DNA of 18,571 bases from Gammaproteobacteria bacterium (GTDB lineage Bacteria > Pseudomonadota > Gammaproteobacteria > SZUA-229), in NCBI GenBank assembly GCA_026197015.1, contig JAPHRB010000160.1:1-18571 (forward strand), given 5' to 3'. The notes beneath the pieces were generated by a model, which did no database searches, had not been told where the DNA came from, and worked only from the letters and a program-made list of their open reading frames with translations. Every line of letters begins with the position of its first letter. The stretch's first letter is position 1. The position numbers and the translations under genes are program-made. Below are positions 7,552-15,702 of this stretch, in pieces.

Positions 7552-9735
7552 ATGTTATTCGGCCGCAATAAAAAGAATCCTGTTAAAATTGTTGATAAAG
7601 GTGTAGTTGAATGGAAATATACAACCTGTGGATATTGTTCAACCGGTTGCTCTATTGAAGTTGGTATTAACGGGCTAGGCGAGGCAGTATCTTCACGTGG
7701 AGTAGGTGGAGCAGATGTTAATCGCGGCAAACTTTGTATTAAAGGTATTTTTGAACACGAATTATTTAAAACAGAAGGTCGTGGTAGAACACCGCTAGTT
7801 CGTAATTCGCGACTCGATGAATATCAAGATACTGATTGGAATTCTGCTCTAGATAAAATGGCTGAAAATATTAAATCCATTCAAACAGATCATGGACGTG
7901 ATGCGTTTGCTGTTGTCTCTACCGGGCAAATTTTAACAGAAGAATTTTATGCTTTAGGTAAATTAACCCGTGGTGCAATTGGCACTAATAATTATGATGG
8001 TAATACAACGTTATGTATGGCATCTGCTGTATCGGGTTATAAACGGTCATTTGGTCAGGATGGACCTCCTGGTTGTTACGAAGATTTTGAAGAAACAGAA
8101 TGTTTATTAGCGTTTGGATCTAACCTTCCAGAACAACATCCAATTATATACTGGCGCATGAAAGAGGCCATGGAAAAACACAAATTTCCATTAATCGTAG
8201 TTGATCCACGAGTTACTATGCTGGCGCAATTTGCAGATATGCATTTAGCTATTAATCCCGGAACAGATGTTGTTTTATTGAACTCCCTTGCATTTGTAAT
8301 TATTGATGAAAACCTTGCAGATATGGATTACGTCGAAAAACATACAAACGGTATGGAAGAGTTCCAGTCGATTGTAGCGGATTATGATCCCGTATCGGCA
8401 TCTAAAATTTGTGGTATTGATGAAGACACTATTCGTAATGTTGCACGCTTGTATGCGAAAGCAGGTAAAGCAATGTCTATTTGGACAATGGGTATAAATC
8501 AAAGTACTCATGGTTCTGATGGTGTTGTAGGTATTAATAACTTAAATTTAATTACCGGAAATATTGGTAAACCCGGTGGTACAAGTTTGTCTATTACCGG
8601 TCAAAGTAATGCAATGGGAACACGCGAATGGTCATCTTGTTCGGGTTTGCCCGGTCATCGCGCTTTAGAAAATGCAGACCATAGACAGGAAATAGCTGAT
8701 TATTGGGGTATCGATCCTGAATTTTTACCTAAACAACGCGGACTATTTCAAACAGATATATTTCCTGCCATTGAAACAGGTCAAATTAAAGGTTTATGGT
8801 TAATTGGAACAAACCCAATGACATCAATGCCAAATACGTCACGTATTAGAAAAACATTAGAAAAATTAGATTTTCTTGTCGTTCAGGATGCGTATGAAGA
8901 TGTAGAAACTACAAAATACGCGCACATGTTTTTACCCGCTGCAATCTGGGCTGAGAAAGATGGTTGTTTTACTAATACAGAGCGCCGTGTAAACCGTGTA
9001 ACTAATGTTGCTAAACCATTTAAAAATTCAAAACCTGATTTATGGATTTTTAGTAATTTATCTAAGCGTTTTGAAAATGGTTTGAAAATGAAATTTTCTG
9101 AAAATGCAGAAGATATGTTTGAAGAGATGAAAGAGTTATCTAAAGGCGAGCATCGTAATTTAGATATTTCTGGTATGAGTTACGATAAAATTGAAAAAAA
9201 TCGTGGTTTACAGTGGCCTTGTCGAGAAGGTGACGAGAAGGGGGCGCAGCGTTTGTATAGCGATGGTAAATTCCCTCATGCTGACGGTAAGGCTAAAATT
9301 ATTCCATTACCATTTGTTGATAATAATGAACGTCCTGATACTGAATATCCATTCTGGTTAAATTCAGGTCGAGTAGTTGAGCATTTTCATACCCGTACTC
9401 GTACTGGAAAAATTGGCAATCAAAATAAATTCTCACCCACACCGTATATGGAAATGAATCCAGACTCTGCTGCCGAGTTAGGTATTGAACATCAAACTTA
9501 TGTGCGTTGTGTTTCACGTCGTGGTGATGCAGTTGTGATGGTACAGTTAACGCAACGTATTCCACGAGACATGGTGTTTATACCTTTTCATTTTCATGAT
9601 TGTGTTAATCGACTCACACTTGGTTTGCTTGATCCGCATTCTCGTCAACCTGCATTTAAACAAAATGCAGTACGTATTGAGCAGGTAGATCAGAAAGAAG
9701 CCGCACAACGAAATGTTGAAGCTAGAGGCTATTAA
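7552..9735 (+). CDS. nasA: Assimilatory nitrate reductase, molybdopterin catalytic subunit (NarB/NasA type)
   Basis: 727 residues. It reduces nitrate to nitrite at a Mo-bis-MGD centre. The N terminus carries a [4Fe-4S] motif CGYCSTGC plus a fourth ligand (Cys26, Cys29, Cys33, Cys62). The probable Mo ligand is Cys155 in NTTLCMAS. NPGTDVVLLNSLA and the C-terminal beta-barrel that binds the dinucleotide are typical of the family. There is no twin-arginine signal (start MLFGRNKKNP), so the enzyme is cytoplasmic. The length matches cyanobacterial NarB; the C-terminal [2Fe-2S] extension of Klebsiella-type NasA is absent, and no NasB/NasC-like flavoprotein is adjacent. The next gene supplies a ferredoxin-membrane anchor that could be its electron donor. 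GGA lies 11 bases before the ATG; no better in-frame start exists upstream. Confidence 0.95.
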   Translation: MLFGRNKKNPVKIVDKGVVEWKYTTCGYCSTGCSIEVGINGLGEAVSSRGVGGADVNRGKLCIKGIFEHELFKTEGRGRTPLVRNSRLDEYQDTDWNSALDKMAENIKSIQTDHGRDAFAVVSTGQILTEEFYALGKLTRGAIGTNNYDGNTTLCMASAVSGYKRSFGQDGPPGCYEDFEETECLLAFGSNLPEQHPIIYWRMKEAMEKHKFPLIVVDPRVTMLAQFADMHLAINPGTDVVLLNSLAFVIIDENLADMDYVEKHTNGMEEFQSIVADYDPVSASKICGIDEDTIRNVARLYAKAGKAMSIWTMGINQSTHGSDGVVGINNLNLITGNIGKPGGTSLSITGQSNAMGTREWSSCSGLPGHRALENADHRQEIADYWGIDPEFLPKQRGLFQTDIFPAIETGQIKGLWLIGTNPMTSMPNTSRIRKTLEKLDFLVVQDAYEDVETTKYAHMFLPAAIWAEKDGCFTNTERRVNRVTNVAKPFKNSKPDLWIFSNLSKRFENGLKMKFSENAEDMFEEMKELSKGEHRNLDISGMSYDKIEKNRGLQWPCREGDEKGAQRLYSDGKFPHADGKAKIIPLPFVDNNERPDTEYPFWLNSGRVVEHFHTRTRTGKIGNQNKFSPTPYMEMNPDSAAELGIEHQTYVRCVSRRGDAVVMVQLTQRIPRDMVFIPFHFHDCVNRLTLGLLDPHSRQPAFKQNAVRIEQVDQKEAAQRNVEARGY

Positions 9736-9756
9736 CGAGTGTAACTGATCTGAAAA

Positions 9757-9770
9757 CCGGCCTTCGCCGG
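9757..9770. repeat. Short GC-rich palindrome between nasA and the ferredoxin-anchor gene
   Basis: CCGGC-CTTC-GCCGG, a 5-bp stem with a 4-base loop, stands out in an otherwise AT-rich 97-base spacer. Together with the following AATGA it resembles the core of a GC-rich palindromic repeat scattered in many proteobacterial genomes (recalled, not searched). In RNA it would form a stable hairpin 21 bases past the nasA stop codon, with no U-run after it. Confidence 0.5.
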
Positions 9771-9832
9771 AATGATATATTAATAGATAACAACACTTGC
9801 TTATTATAAAGCAATAAAAACGAAGAAAAATT

Positions 9833-11665
9833 ATGTTCCAGGTAAGAAACGACGAACCACAATATGCATTTTTGAAAGATGAAACTATTAAAGAAACCAA
9901 TTGTTATGGTAAACCTATACAAACGGTTGATGATAGTAGTGGGCTTCATGGTAAAAGCCTGAACATAAATTTAGATGCAGAAATTGGTGAGAACCCTAAT
10001 CGTTACAAACAGCATGGTTTTCATTTTACGGCTGATAACTGTATAGGTTGCCATGCCTGTGAAGCAGCCTGTAGTGAAAAGAATGATAACCCTGCACATA
10101 TCGCTTTTCGTTCAGTCGGTTATGTAGAAGGCGGTACATACCCTGATTTCAAACGCCTGAATATTTCAATGGCCTGTAATCATTGTGATGACCCGGTTTG
10201 TTTAAAAGGTTGTCCTACACGTGCGTATACAAAATTTGCTGAGTATGGTGCTGTGTTACAGGATCCAGATATCTGTTTTGGTTGTGGTTACTGTACCTGG
10301 GTTTGCCCGTACAATGCTCCACAGCTTGATCCGGTTAAAGGGCAGGTTAGCAAATGTAATATGTGCGTTGACCGTTTAGAAGTGGGTTTAAAACCCGCCT
10401 GTGTATCAGCCTGTTTAGGAAATGCATTGAATTTTGGTGTGATAGAAAATACACCAGAAAATAGAGAGCAGGCAAAAGTGGAGATTCCCGGTTTCCCTCG
10501 CACAGATATTACAAATCCCAATATACGCTTTCAGCAGACACGTGATATGCCGAATGAAATGACACGTACTGATAGTATGTCAGTTAAGTACCATAAAGAT
10601 ATTAAAACAGGTGTATTTGAGCCTGTTGTCGATAAAAAGAAAGGGCTTAAACGCAGTTGGAGTTTCGATAAATTAAGGTCTCGTGAAGATCCCTTAGTTA
10701 TATTCACGCTGGTTTCTCAAGCGGTTATCGGCGCATTCCTGTTTATGTTCCTGGGAAATCTTGCGGGCATAGAATCAGTTGTACAGATTGTTAATTCATC
10801 AGCATACCTGCCAATGATTTTTGTTTTGTTAGGTATGGAAGCTGTAGCGTTGTTTTTATCAACTATGCATTTAGGTAAACCACTGCGGTTTTATAGAGCA
10901 TTTAATAATCTTAAATACTCACCTGTAAGTAGAGAAGTAGCTGGAATTGCAGTTTTCTTTAATAGTCTTGGCGCACATTTTCTTGCGTTGTTAGTTAATT
11001 CTCAGATAACAGGGGTTGATCTGCTACAACAGGCGGCTACTTTCTTTGCATATGCAGCAGCGATATCAGGACCAGTTGCGATTTATTTTATGCATAAAAT
11101 TTATCGTATAGAAGCACGTCCTTTCTGGAATCATTGGCAAGTGTTAACTGCGTTTTATGGAAATATGTTCACTCTTGGAAGTTTGATTACCGGTTTGTTT
11201 TTTGTGCCCGTATTTCTGTTTAATAATTTACCTGTTACAGATTTATTACAATTAGTAGCCGGTTTGATGTTTGTCGGACTCGTGGTTGAGGTGATTGGTC
11301 ATTATTTTCATGCTAAACACATGAATGTGAAAGGCCGTGAAGGTGCAGTGTCTTATTATGAGCAGGTAACCACTTTTGGTAAAACGAATCTGCTTAGGCA
11401 TGGCCTGATATTGATTAATATATTAGTGGCAATGGCTTTGATGCTTGTTGAACAGGTTGCTGTTTTAACATTCATAGTTTGGGCAGCATTATCACTAAGT
11501 GTCTTGACTGCTTCATTAATCAGTCGGGCCATGTTTTATGTAATGGTTGTACCAACCACAATGCCTGGTGCATTTTTCTGGAAAAACAAAGGTTTTGAAG
11601 AGCATGCACGTGAAACGGGTTTGGCGAGTGTTGTACAGGCCGGTATTATCGCAGATACACATTAA
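9833..11665 (+). CDS. DmsB-like four-cluster ferredoxin fused to DmsC-like quinol-oxidising membrane anchor
   Basis: 610 residues. Residues ~60-200 hold sixteen cysteines in four clusters as in DmsB/NrfC: C70/73/76/80, C115/118/123/127, C148/151/154/158 and C175/178/190/194. Residues ~286-563 contain eight hydrophobic segments of the DmsC/NrfD type. By family, such anchors oxidise quinol and pass electrons through the ferredoxin clusters to a molybdoenzyme, here presumably the preceding nitrate reductase. No signal peptide is present. The segment just before TM1 is very basic (KKKGLKR, KLRSRE, 268-285), as are the loops after TM2, TM4 and TM6, which puts the ferredoxin domain in the cytoplasm. 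DmsB and DmsC are normally separate proteins, with DmsB exported. The first ~57 residues are an extension I do not recognise. The ribosome site is weak. The role with NasA is inferred from gene order. Confidence 0.9.
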   Translation: MFQVRNDEPQYAFLKDETIKETNCYGKPIQTVDDSSGLHGKSLNINLDAEIGENPNRYKQHGFHFTADNCIGCHACEAACSEKNDNPAHIAFRSVGYVEGGTYPDFKRLNISMACNHCDDPVCLKGCPTRAYTKFAEYGAVLQDPDICFGCGYCTWVCPYNAPQLDPVKGQVSKCNMCVDRLEVGLKPACVSACLGNALNFGVIENTPENREQAKVEIPGFPRTDITNPNIRFQQTRDMPNEMTRTDSMSVKYHKDIKTGVFEPVVDKKKGLKRSWSFDKLRSREDPLVIFTLVSQAVIGAFLFMFLGNLAGIESVVQIVNSSAYLPMIFVLLGMEAVALFLSTMHLGKPLRFYRAFNNLKYSPVSREVAGIAVFFNSLGAHFLALLVNSQITGVDLLQQAATFFAYAAAISGPVAIYFMHKIYRIEARPFWNHWQVLTAFYGNMFTLGSLITGLFFVPVFLFNNLPVTDLLQLVAGLMFVGLVVEVIGHYFHAKHMNVKGREGAVSYYEQVTTFGKTNLLRHGLILINILVAMALMLVEQVAVLTFIVWAALSLSVLTASLISRAMFYVMVVPTTMPGAFFWKNKGFEEHARETGLASVVQAGIIADTH

Positions 11666-11695
11666 TTAATTGTACAGATTTATTTAGGAGCTGTT

Positions 11696-12067
11696 ATGGC
11701 TGGAAAAATTTATTACCCCAATATGCAAACTCAAACAACGGTTGTTGATGGTGTAGAAATTTTACTGGATGGAGAAGGGTATTTACTAGATCTTGATGAG
11801 TGGTCTAAGAATTTTGTCCATGTTCGTGCAGAGTATGAAGAGCTGGAGTTAACAGCTGAACATTGGCAAATAATTAATTATATTCGAGACTATTACAAGC
11901 AAAATAATGTTCAGGCTCCTGTTAGAGATATGATTCGGCATTTTAAAAAGATCTGGGGCAGGGAAAAAGCCAATACTCGTTATTTGCATAAAATATTCCC
12001 GTTAGGTGGACCTCAAAAACAGGGTAATCGCCTTGCTGGGGTTCGTAAGCCTAAGGGAGAGCACTAG
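11696..12067 (+). CDS. DsrC/TusE/RspA-family protein lacking all cysteines
   Basis: 123 residues. The DsrC/TusE fold is clear from GEGYLLDLDEWS (26-37), LTAEHWQIINYIRDYY (52-67) and the C-terminal arm FPLGGPQKQGNRLAGVRKP. DsrC carries sulfur on two conserved cysteines in this arm. Here the inner one aligns with Asn (QGNRLAG against QACKIAG) and the penultimate one with Glu (KPKGEH against a GCV-type ending). The protein has no cysteine anywhere, so it cannot act as a persulfide carrier or form the arm disulfide. Cysteine-free members have been grouped as RspA and suggested to be regulatory. AGGAG at 11686-11690, 5 bases before the ATG, is the strongest ribosome site of the run. It is 30 bases past the ferredoxin-anchor gene and 26 before ravA. 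A regulatory or scaffold role in nitrate assimilation is an inference from context. Confidence 0.9.
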   Translation: MAGKIYYPNMQTQTTVVDGVEILLDGEGYLLDLDEWSKNFVHVRAEYEELELTAEHWQIINYIRDYYKQNNVQAPVRDMIRHFKKIWGREKANTRYLHKIFPLGGPQKQGNRLAGVRKPKGEH

Positions 12068-12093
12068 TAACAAACAATGAGGCTGGAGTTATA

Positions 12094-13641
12094 ATGAAAA
12101 ATAAACTAAATAATATATTTTCATATATCGAATCGGGCCTTATTGAACGTACTATTCCAGTACGTTTGTCTTTACTTGCTGCTTTGAGTGGTGAGCATTT
12201 ATTACTTTTAGGCCCGCCTGGAACAGCCAAAAGTGAACTGGCTCGTAAACTATGCCATGTATTTTCAAATATAAACTATTTCGAGCGTTTACTGACCCGT
12301 TTTTCAGTACCGGAAGAACTGTTTGGTCCTTTATCTATTAAAGCTCTTGAAGAAGATAGATATCACCGATTAACAAAAAGTTATCTGCCAGATGCCAGTA
12401 TTGCATTTATTGATGAAATATTTAAAGCCAATAGCGCGATTCTAAATTCTTTATTAACTATTTTGAATGAGCGTGAATTCGATAATGGTTCTGACAGAGT
12501 TAAAGTCCCTTTAATTAGTGTTGTAGCCGCTAGTAATGAAACCCCAGAAGAGGAGGGGCTTGGCGCCCTTTACGACAGATTTCTGGTTCGTTATTACGTA
12601 ACACCAGTTAGTGATGCGGGATTTGAATCGTTATTAAATATTACAGATGAATCTAAGGGGGATTTCGATTTCTTAGAAAAAATCACTTCTTCGGACATTG
12701 AAAAGATAAATGCAGGCTCCGCTTCAATTACTTTAAATGCTGAAGTAAGCGGACTATTCTGCAATTTACGTAACTATCTCATCGAAAAATCAATTTATAT
12801 ATCGGACCGCAGATGGCGAAAGGCATTAAATCTATTAAAGGTATGTGCTTTTACGAATAATAAAAACTCTATTGATAAATGGGATTGCCTGTTACTAACT
12901 CACTTAATGTGGCAACACCCTGATCAAATTAAAGATCTAAACAACTGGTTTATAGATTCGCTTAATCTGGATATTAAATCCTCAGTTAAAAGAATTGAGA
13001 AACTTGTTCTAACCTGGGAACAACAGTTAAATGACGATGCAGAAAAATATACACAAAAATCAAACTCTCATGGTGAGTATTTATATAAAACGCCAGAGGG
13101 TAAGTTCACCACGCAGCATGAACGTGTAACTCTGGCCGAACGTGATGGTGAGGTTTTATACCTGTCACCAGCGGATCAGAATAATGATCGTACTAATAAT
13201 GGTAATGGTTATACTTTAATTGATTTAGAAGATAAATATTTTGATGATAAATTTAAGCAAACGCATTTAGATGGTCGATGGATCGATATTCAGAACTATA
13301 TTAACAATACCCAAAATCGTCTTGTTAAGAGGTTGGATTTTGAAGCAGTGGTTGAGCCATATTATTTTACAAAAGATTACATTACAAACCAGCGAACTGA
13401 ATTGCTAGAAGTTATTTCTGATGTAAAATCAATATATGATAATTTCACCACTATCTTCGATGAGGTGTCTGATGTGCTAAACGATCACCTGTGGCATTCT
13501 GGTGGAATTCTGGCAGATGTATATAACGAATTTAAAGAAATGACTCCTAAACTGATTGATTATAACCAGCGACTACAAACTCTTCTTAGCGTAAATGAAT
13601 CTTTAAATACTATAGAAAAAACTCAGACTATCAGTAATTGA
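12094..13641 (+). CDS. ravA: MoxR-family AAA+ ATPase RavA
   Basis: 515 residues (E. coli RavA about 498). The AAA+ core has Walker A GPPGTAKS (40-47), Walker B IAFIDEI (103-109; Asp107, Glu108), sensor 1 AASNE (145-149), LYDRF with a likely arginine finger (Arg162) and SDRRWRK near 237-243 as sensor 2. The signature TRFSVPEELFGPLSIKAL is typical of RavA rather than other MoxR groups. The C-terminal ~230 residues resemble the RavA-specific region less closely. RavA forms a hexamer that works with ViaA; in E. coli the pair has been linked to folding or assembly of Fe-S respiratory proteins and to aminoglycoside uptake. GGAG at 12085-12088 precedes the ATG by 5 bases. Its place behind nitrate-reductase genes suggests a chaperone role for these Fe-S/Mo enzymes (inference). 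Confidence 0.93.
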   Translation: MKNKLNNIFSYIESGLIERTIPVRLSLLAALSGEHLLLLGPPGTAKSELARKLCHVFSNINYFERLLTRFSVPEELFGPLSIKALEEDRYHRLTKSYLPDASIAFIDEIFKANSAILNSLLTILNEREFDNGSDRVKVPLISVVAASNETPEEEGLGALYDRFLVRYYVTPVSDAGFESLLNITDESKGDFDFLEKITSSDIEKINAGSASITLNAEVSGLFCNLRNYLIEKSIYISDRRWRKALNLLKVCAFTNNKNSIDKWDCLLLTHLMWQHPDQIKDLNNWFIDSLNLDIKSSVKRIEKLVLTWEQQLNDDAEKYTQKSNSHGEYLYKTPEGKFTTQHERVTLAERDGEVLYLSPADQNNDRTNNGNGYTLIDLEDKYFDDKFKQTHLDGRWIDIQNYINNTQNRLVKRLDFEAVVEPYYFTKDYITNQRTELLEVISDVKSIYDNFTTIFDEVSDVLNDHLWHSGGILADVYNEFKEMTPKLIDYNQRLQTLLSVNESLNTIEKTQTISN

Positions 13642-13649
13642 TATTTGTT

Positions 13650-15077
13650 ATGTCAAAATTAGATGTAATATCATTAAATTATTTAGATAGTATCCCGGAT
13701 GCAATTTATCAACGGGTTATTACGCATCAATATAGACCTTCTTTTGATTATTCTCATTTATGCAGTTTGCAACAAAGAGTAACTGGTATTTTAGATATTA
13801 AACAGCAGTTATTAAATGCTGATCCGGTTAGCATGTTATCTTTACAGTCCTGGCTTGATTCAAATTTGGCTGAAATACTTTATACTAAATTAACAGATAA
13901 AAAATTACTAAAAAATACGTTTAATAATGTATCATATACAAATGATGTTCTATTATATGTGCTTAACGTGCTTGATAGTATTGAAGAGGCATTTCCTCAA
14001 GAGGCAAGTAGGTCGTTAAGTAATGAACAGACTGCTGCTGAACAGAAAGAACACACTAAGCAAGAAAATGTATACAGCAAAGATATAAACCAGCAGTTAA
14101 CAGAAGATGACTTGCAAGTCATTAATCAGTCAATGGATGACATCAATAAATCCTTTGCACTTCAACGTGAAACAGGCTGGGATTTATCAAAAGGTATAGA
14201 GTTTAAATCAGATATAAAATTACTTATTAACACTCATCGTATTATTAAAAAATCTACTCAGCTTCAATCAATCATTCGATTAATCGGGCGACAACAGACA
14301 GAATATGTAGAAAAACATAAAAAAACTGGGTTAAATCACAAACAGTCTAAGAATCTAAATAATACAATACTAGATGTAGATGAGCACTCTATTAACAGTG
14401 TAACAGGTATCTGTTATGGTGATGACATAGCAAGAATGACCTCATCTGAATTAGCCATATTAGGTAATTCTAAACTTAAGTTTCTTTGGCACGCTAAACT
14501 GTCAGAGCGCCAATTGACTAATTACCATTTTCAGGGTTTGCTGTCTTCTCATGTGCCTGAAATTCAATCTTCCTCATATAATCATGATAGGCAGGATGAA
14601 GAGCCTTCGAAATTAAAAGGACCTATGGTTCTCTGTGTAGATACATCAGCATCAATGAAAGGGCGATCTGAATCTATAGCTAAAGCCATTGCACTTGAAG
14701 CTATGCGGGTTGCATATTTAGAAAATAGAGCCTGTTATCTGTTTTGCTTTAGTGGGCCTGATGAAGTTATTCAATTAGAATTAGATTTTCATGCGGGCTG
14801 GAGTTCAATAATCGAATTTTTACAGCTATCATTTAATGGGGGTACTGATATAAATAATGTTCTTCTTCAATCGTTGAAAGTGCAGGATAATCACTCATGG
14901 AGTAAAGCAGATATTGTATTAATAAGTGATGGACGTTTTAGTCTGGATGATCTAATTATTAGTAAGCTAAATAATGTAACAAATGGATTAAGGGTTTATG
15001 GTATACAACTTGGTAAATGGCGTACAGATGCGTTTAGAGGTATATGTCATAGGGTATTTGATTTAAGTAATGTTTAA
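13650..15077 (+). CDS. viaA: ViaA-like von Willebrand factor A protein, RavA partner
   Basis: 475 residues from the ATG at 13650 (E. coli ViaA about 483). The C-terminal third is a VWA domain with a complete metal-ion-dependent adhesion site: DTSAS (331-335), Thr399 in NGGTD, and Asp427 in SDGRF. The N-terminal ~300 residues are helical and polar, as in ViaA. The order ravA-viaA is the conserved one, and the ATG lies 8 bases after the ravA stop. A TTG at 13638 in the same frame would overlap ravA by 4 bases; I prefer the ATG because MSKLDVISLN gives a natural N terminus. Neither has a Shine-Dalgarno, so translational coupling to ravA is likely. The linker around residues 116-150 is Gln/Glu/Lys-rich and probably disordered. 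The 3' end overlaps the J-protein gene by 8 bases. Confidence 0.9.
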   Translation: MSKLDVISLNYLDSIPDAIYQRVITHQYRPSFDYSHLCSLQQRVTGILDIKQQLLNADPVSMLSLQSWLDSNLAEILYTKLTDKKLLKNTFNNVSYTNDVLLYVLNVLDSIEEAFPQEASRSLSNEQTAAEQKEHTKQENVYSKDINQQLTEDDLQVINQSMDDINKSFALQRETGWDLSKGIEFKSDIKLLINTHRIIKKSTQLQSIIRLIGRQQTEYVEKHKKTGLNHKQSKNLNNTILDVDEHSINSVTGICYGDDIARMTSSELAILGNSKLKFLWHAKLSERQLTNYHFQGLLSSHVPEIQSSSYNHDRQDEEPSKLKGPMVLCVDTSASMKGRSESIAKAIALEAMRVAYLENRACYLFCFSGPDEVIQLELDFHAGWSSIIEFLQLSFNGGTDINNVLLQSLKVQDNHSWSKADIVLISDGRFSLDDLIISKLNNVTNGLRVYGIQLGKWRTDAFRGICHRVFDLSNV

Positions 15078-15702
15078 AGATAATCCGTTAATTTTAACTG
15101 TTTTAAGTGCATTGAAAGAATCAGATAGCTCATTAAGTCTCTATCAGTTAATGAAAATATTAGAAAACACTGGTTTTGATTTAGAAAGATCGAGTAAAGA
15201 AACTAGTTATGATATGAGAATTTTTAGAAAAAACTTTGTTGTCATGAATGCCTTATATCAACTAAAAAAGGATATGCTTGACTCGGGTTATTCCCTGTTT
15301 ATTTCTTCATTAAAGATTGAGTTAATCGCTCAGAATGGGGTTGAAAATCGGTCTCTAATCATTGATTCCGCTGAAGATTTACTAACGCAGGAGGCTTTAA
15401 GTGCTTATTACCTCAACTGGGATAACTATAACTCTATAGATGATCAGGGGGTTGTGGATTTACTGAAAAGCTTCTGGAATTCATATACCGATTATAACCA
15501 AAGGCATTTTCAAGTAGACAAACGGCTAGACTCTTTACAGGTACTCGGGTTAGAATCTTCAGCAAGTTGGAAAGATATTCAACAAACTTATAGGCAGTTA
15601 GTAAAAGTTTACCATCCAGATAAGGGTGGAAATAGCCTTAAATTTATTAGGATCAGAGAAGCTTACCTTATTCTCAAACTCACGTTGATCAAGAGCCACT
15701 AA
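15070..15702 (+). CDS. DnaJ-related protein with C-terminal J domain
   Basis: 210 residues. The last ~58 residues (152-207) form a J domain: LQVLGLESSASWKDIQQTYR, the Hsp70-stimulating HPD tripeptide at 182-184 (VYHPDKGGNS), and FIRIREAYLIL. The N-terminal ~150 residues resemble the helical DNAJ-related domain family (from memory), with no Gly/Phe or zinc-finger region, so this is not a general DnaJ but a specialised DnaK co-chaperone. It has no membrane segment. The ATG overlaps the end of viaA by 8 bases, which implies coupled translation. The overlap ties DnaK recruitment to RavA-ViaA and, through the operon, to the nitrate enzymes. Its client is not deducible. It is the last gene of the long run; a hairpin and a new promoter follow at once. 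Confidence 0.9.
   Translation: MFKDNPLILTVLSALKESDSSLSLYQLMKILENTGFDLERSSKETSYDMRIFRKNFVVMNALYQLKKDMLDSGYSLFISSLKIELIAQNGVENRSLIIDSAEDLLTQEALSAYYLNWDNYNSIDDQGVVDLLKSFWNSYTDYNQRHFQVDKRLDSLQVLGLESSASWKDIQQTYRQLVKVYHPDKGGNSLKFIRIREAYLILKLTLIKSH

Noticed and set aside
7512..7571. Nineteen-residue open frame (ATG TCT GAT AAA ...) overlapping the start of nasA, a possible leader peptide
   Set aside because: It has no regulatory codon run and no attenuator hairpin; one short frame of this size is expected by chance.
9547..9949. Overlapping minus-strand open frames of 75 and 117 codons across the nasA to ferredoxin-anchor junction
   Set aside because: They are antisense to two well-supported genes and show no recognisable features.
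12094..15077. NorQ/NorD or CbbQ/CbbO pair instead of RavA-ViaA
   Set aside because: The TRFSVPEELFGPLSIKAL signature, SDRRWRK motif and lengths near the E. coli proteins fit RavA-ViaA better.
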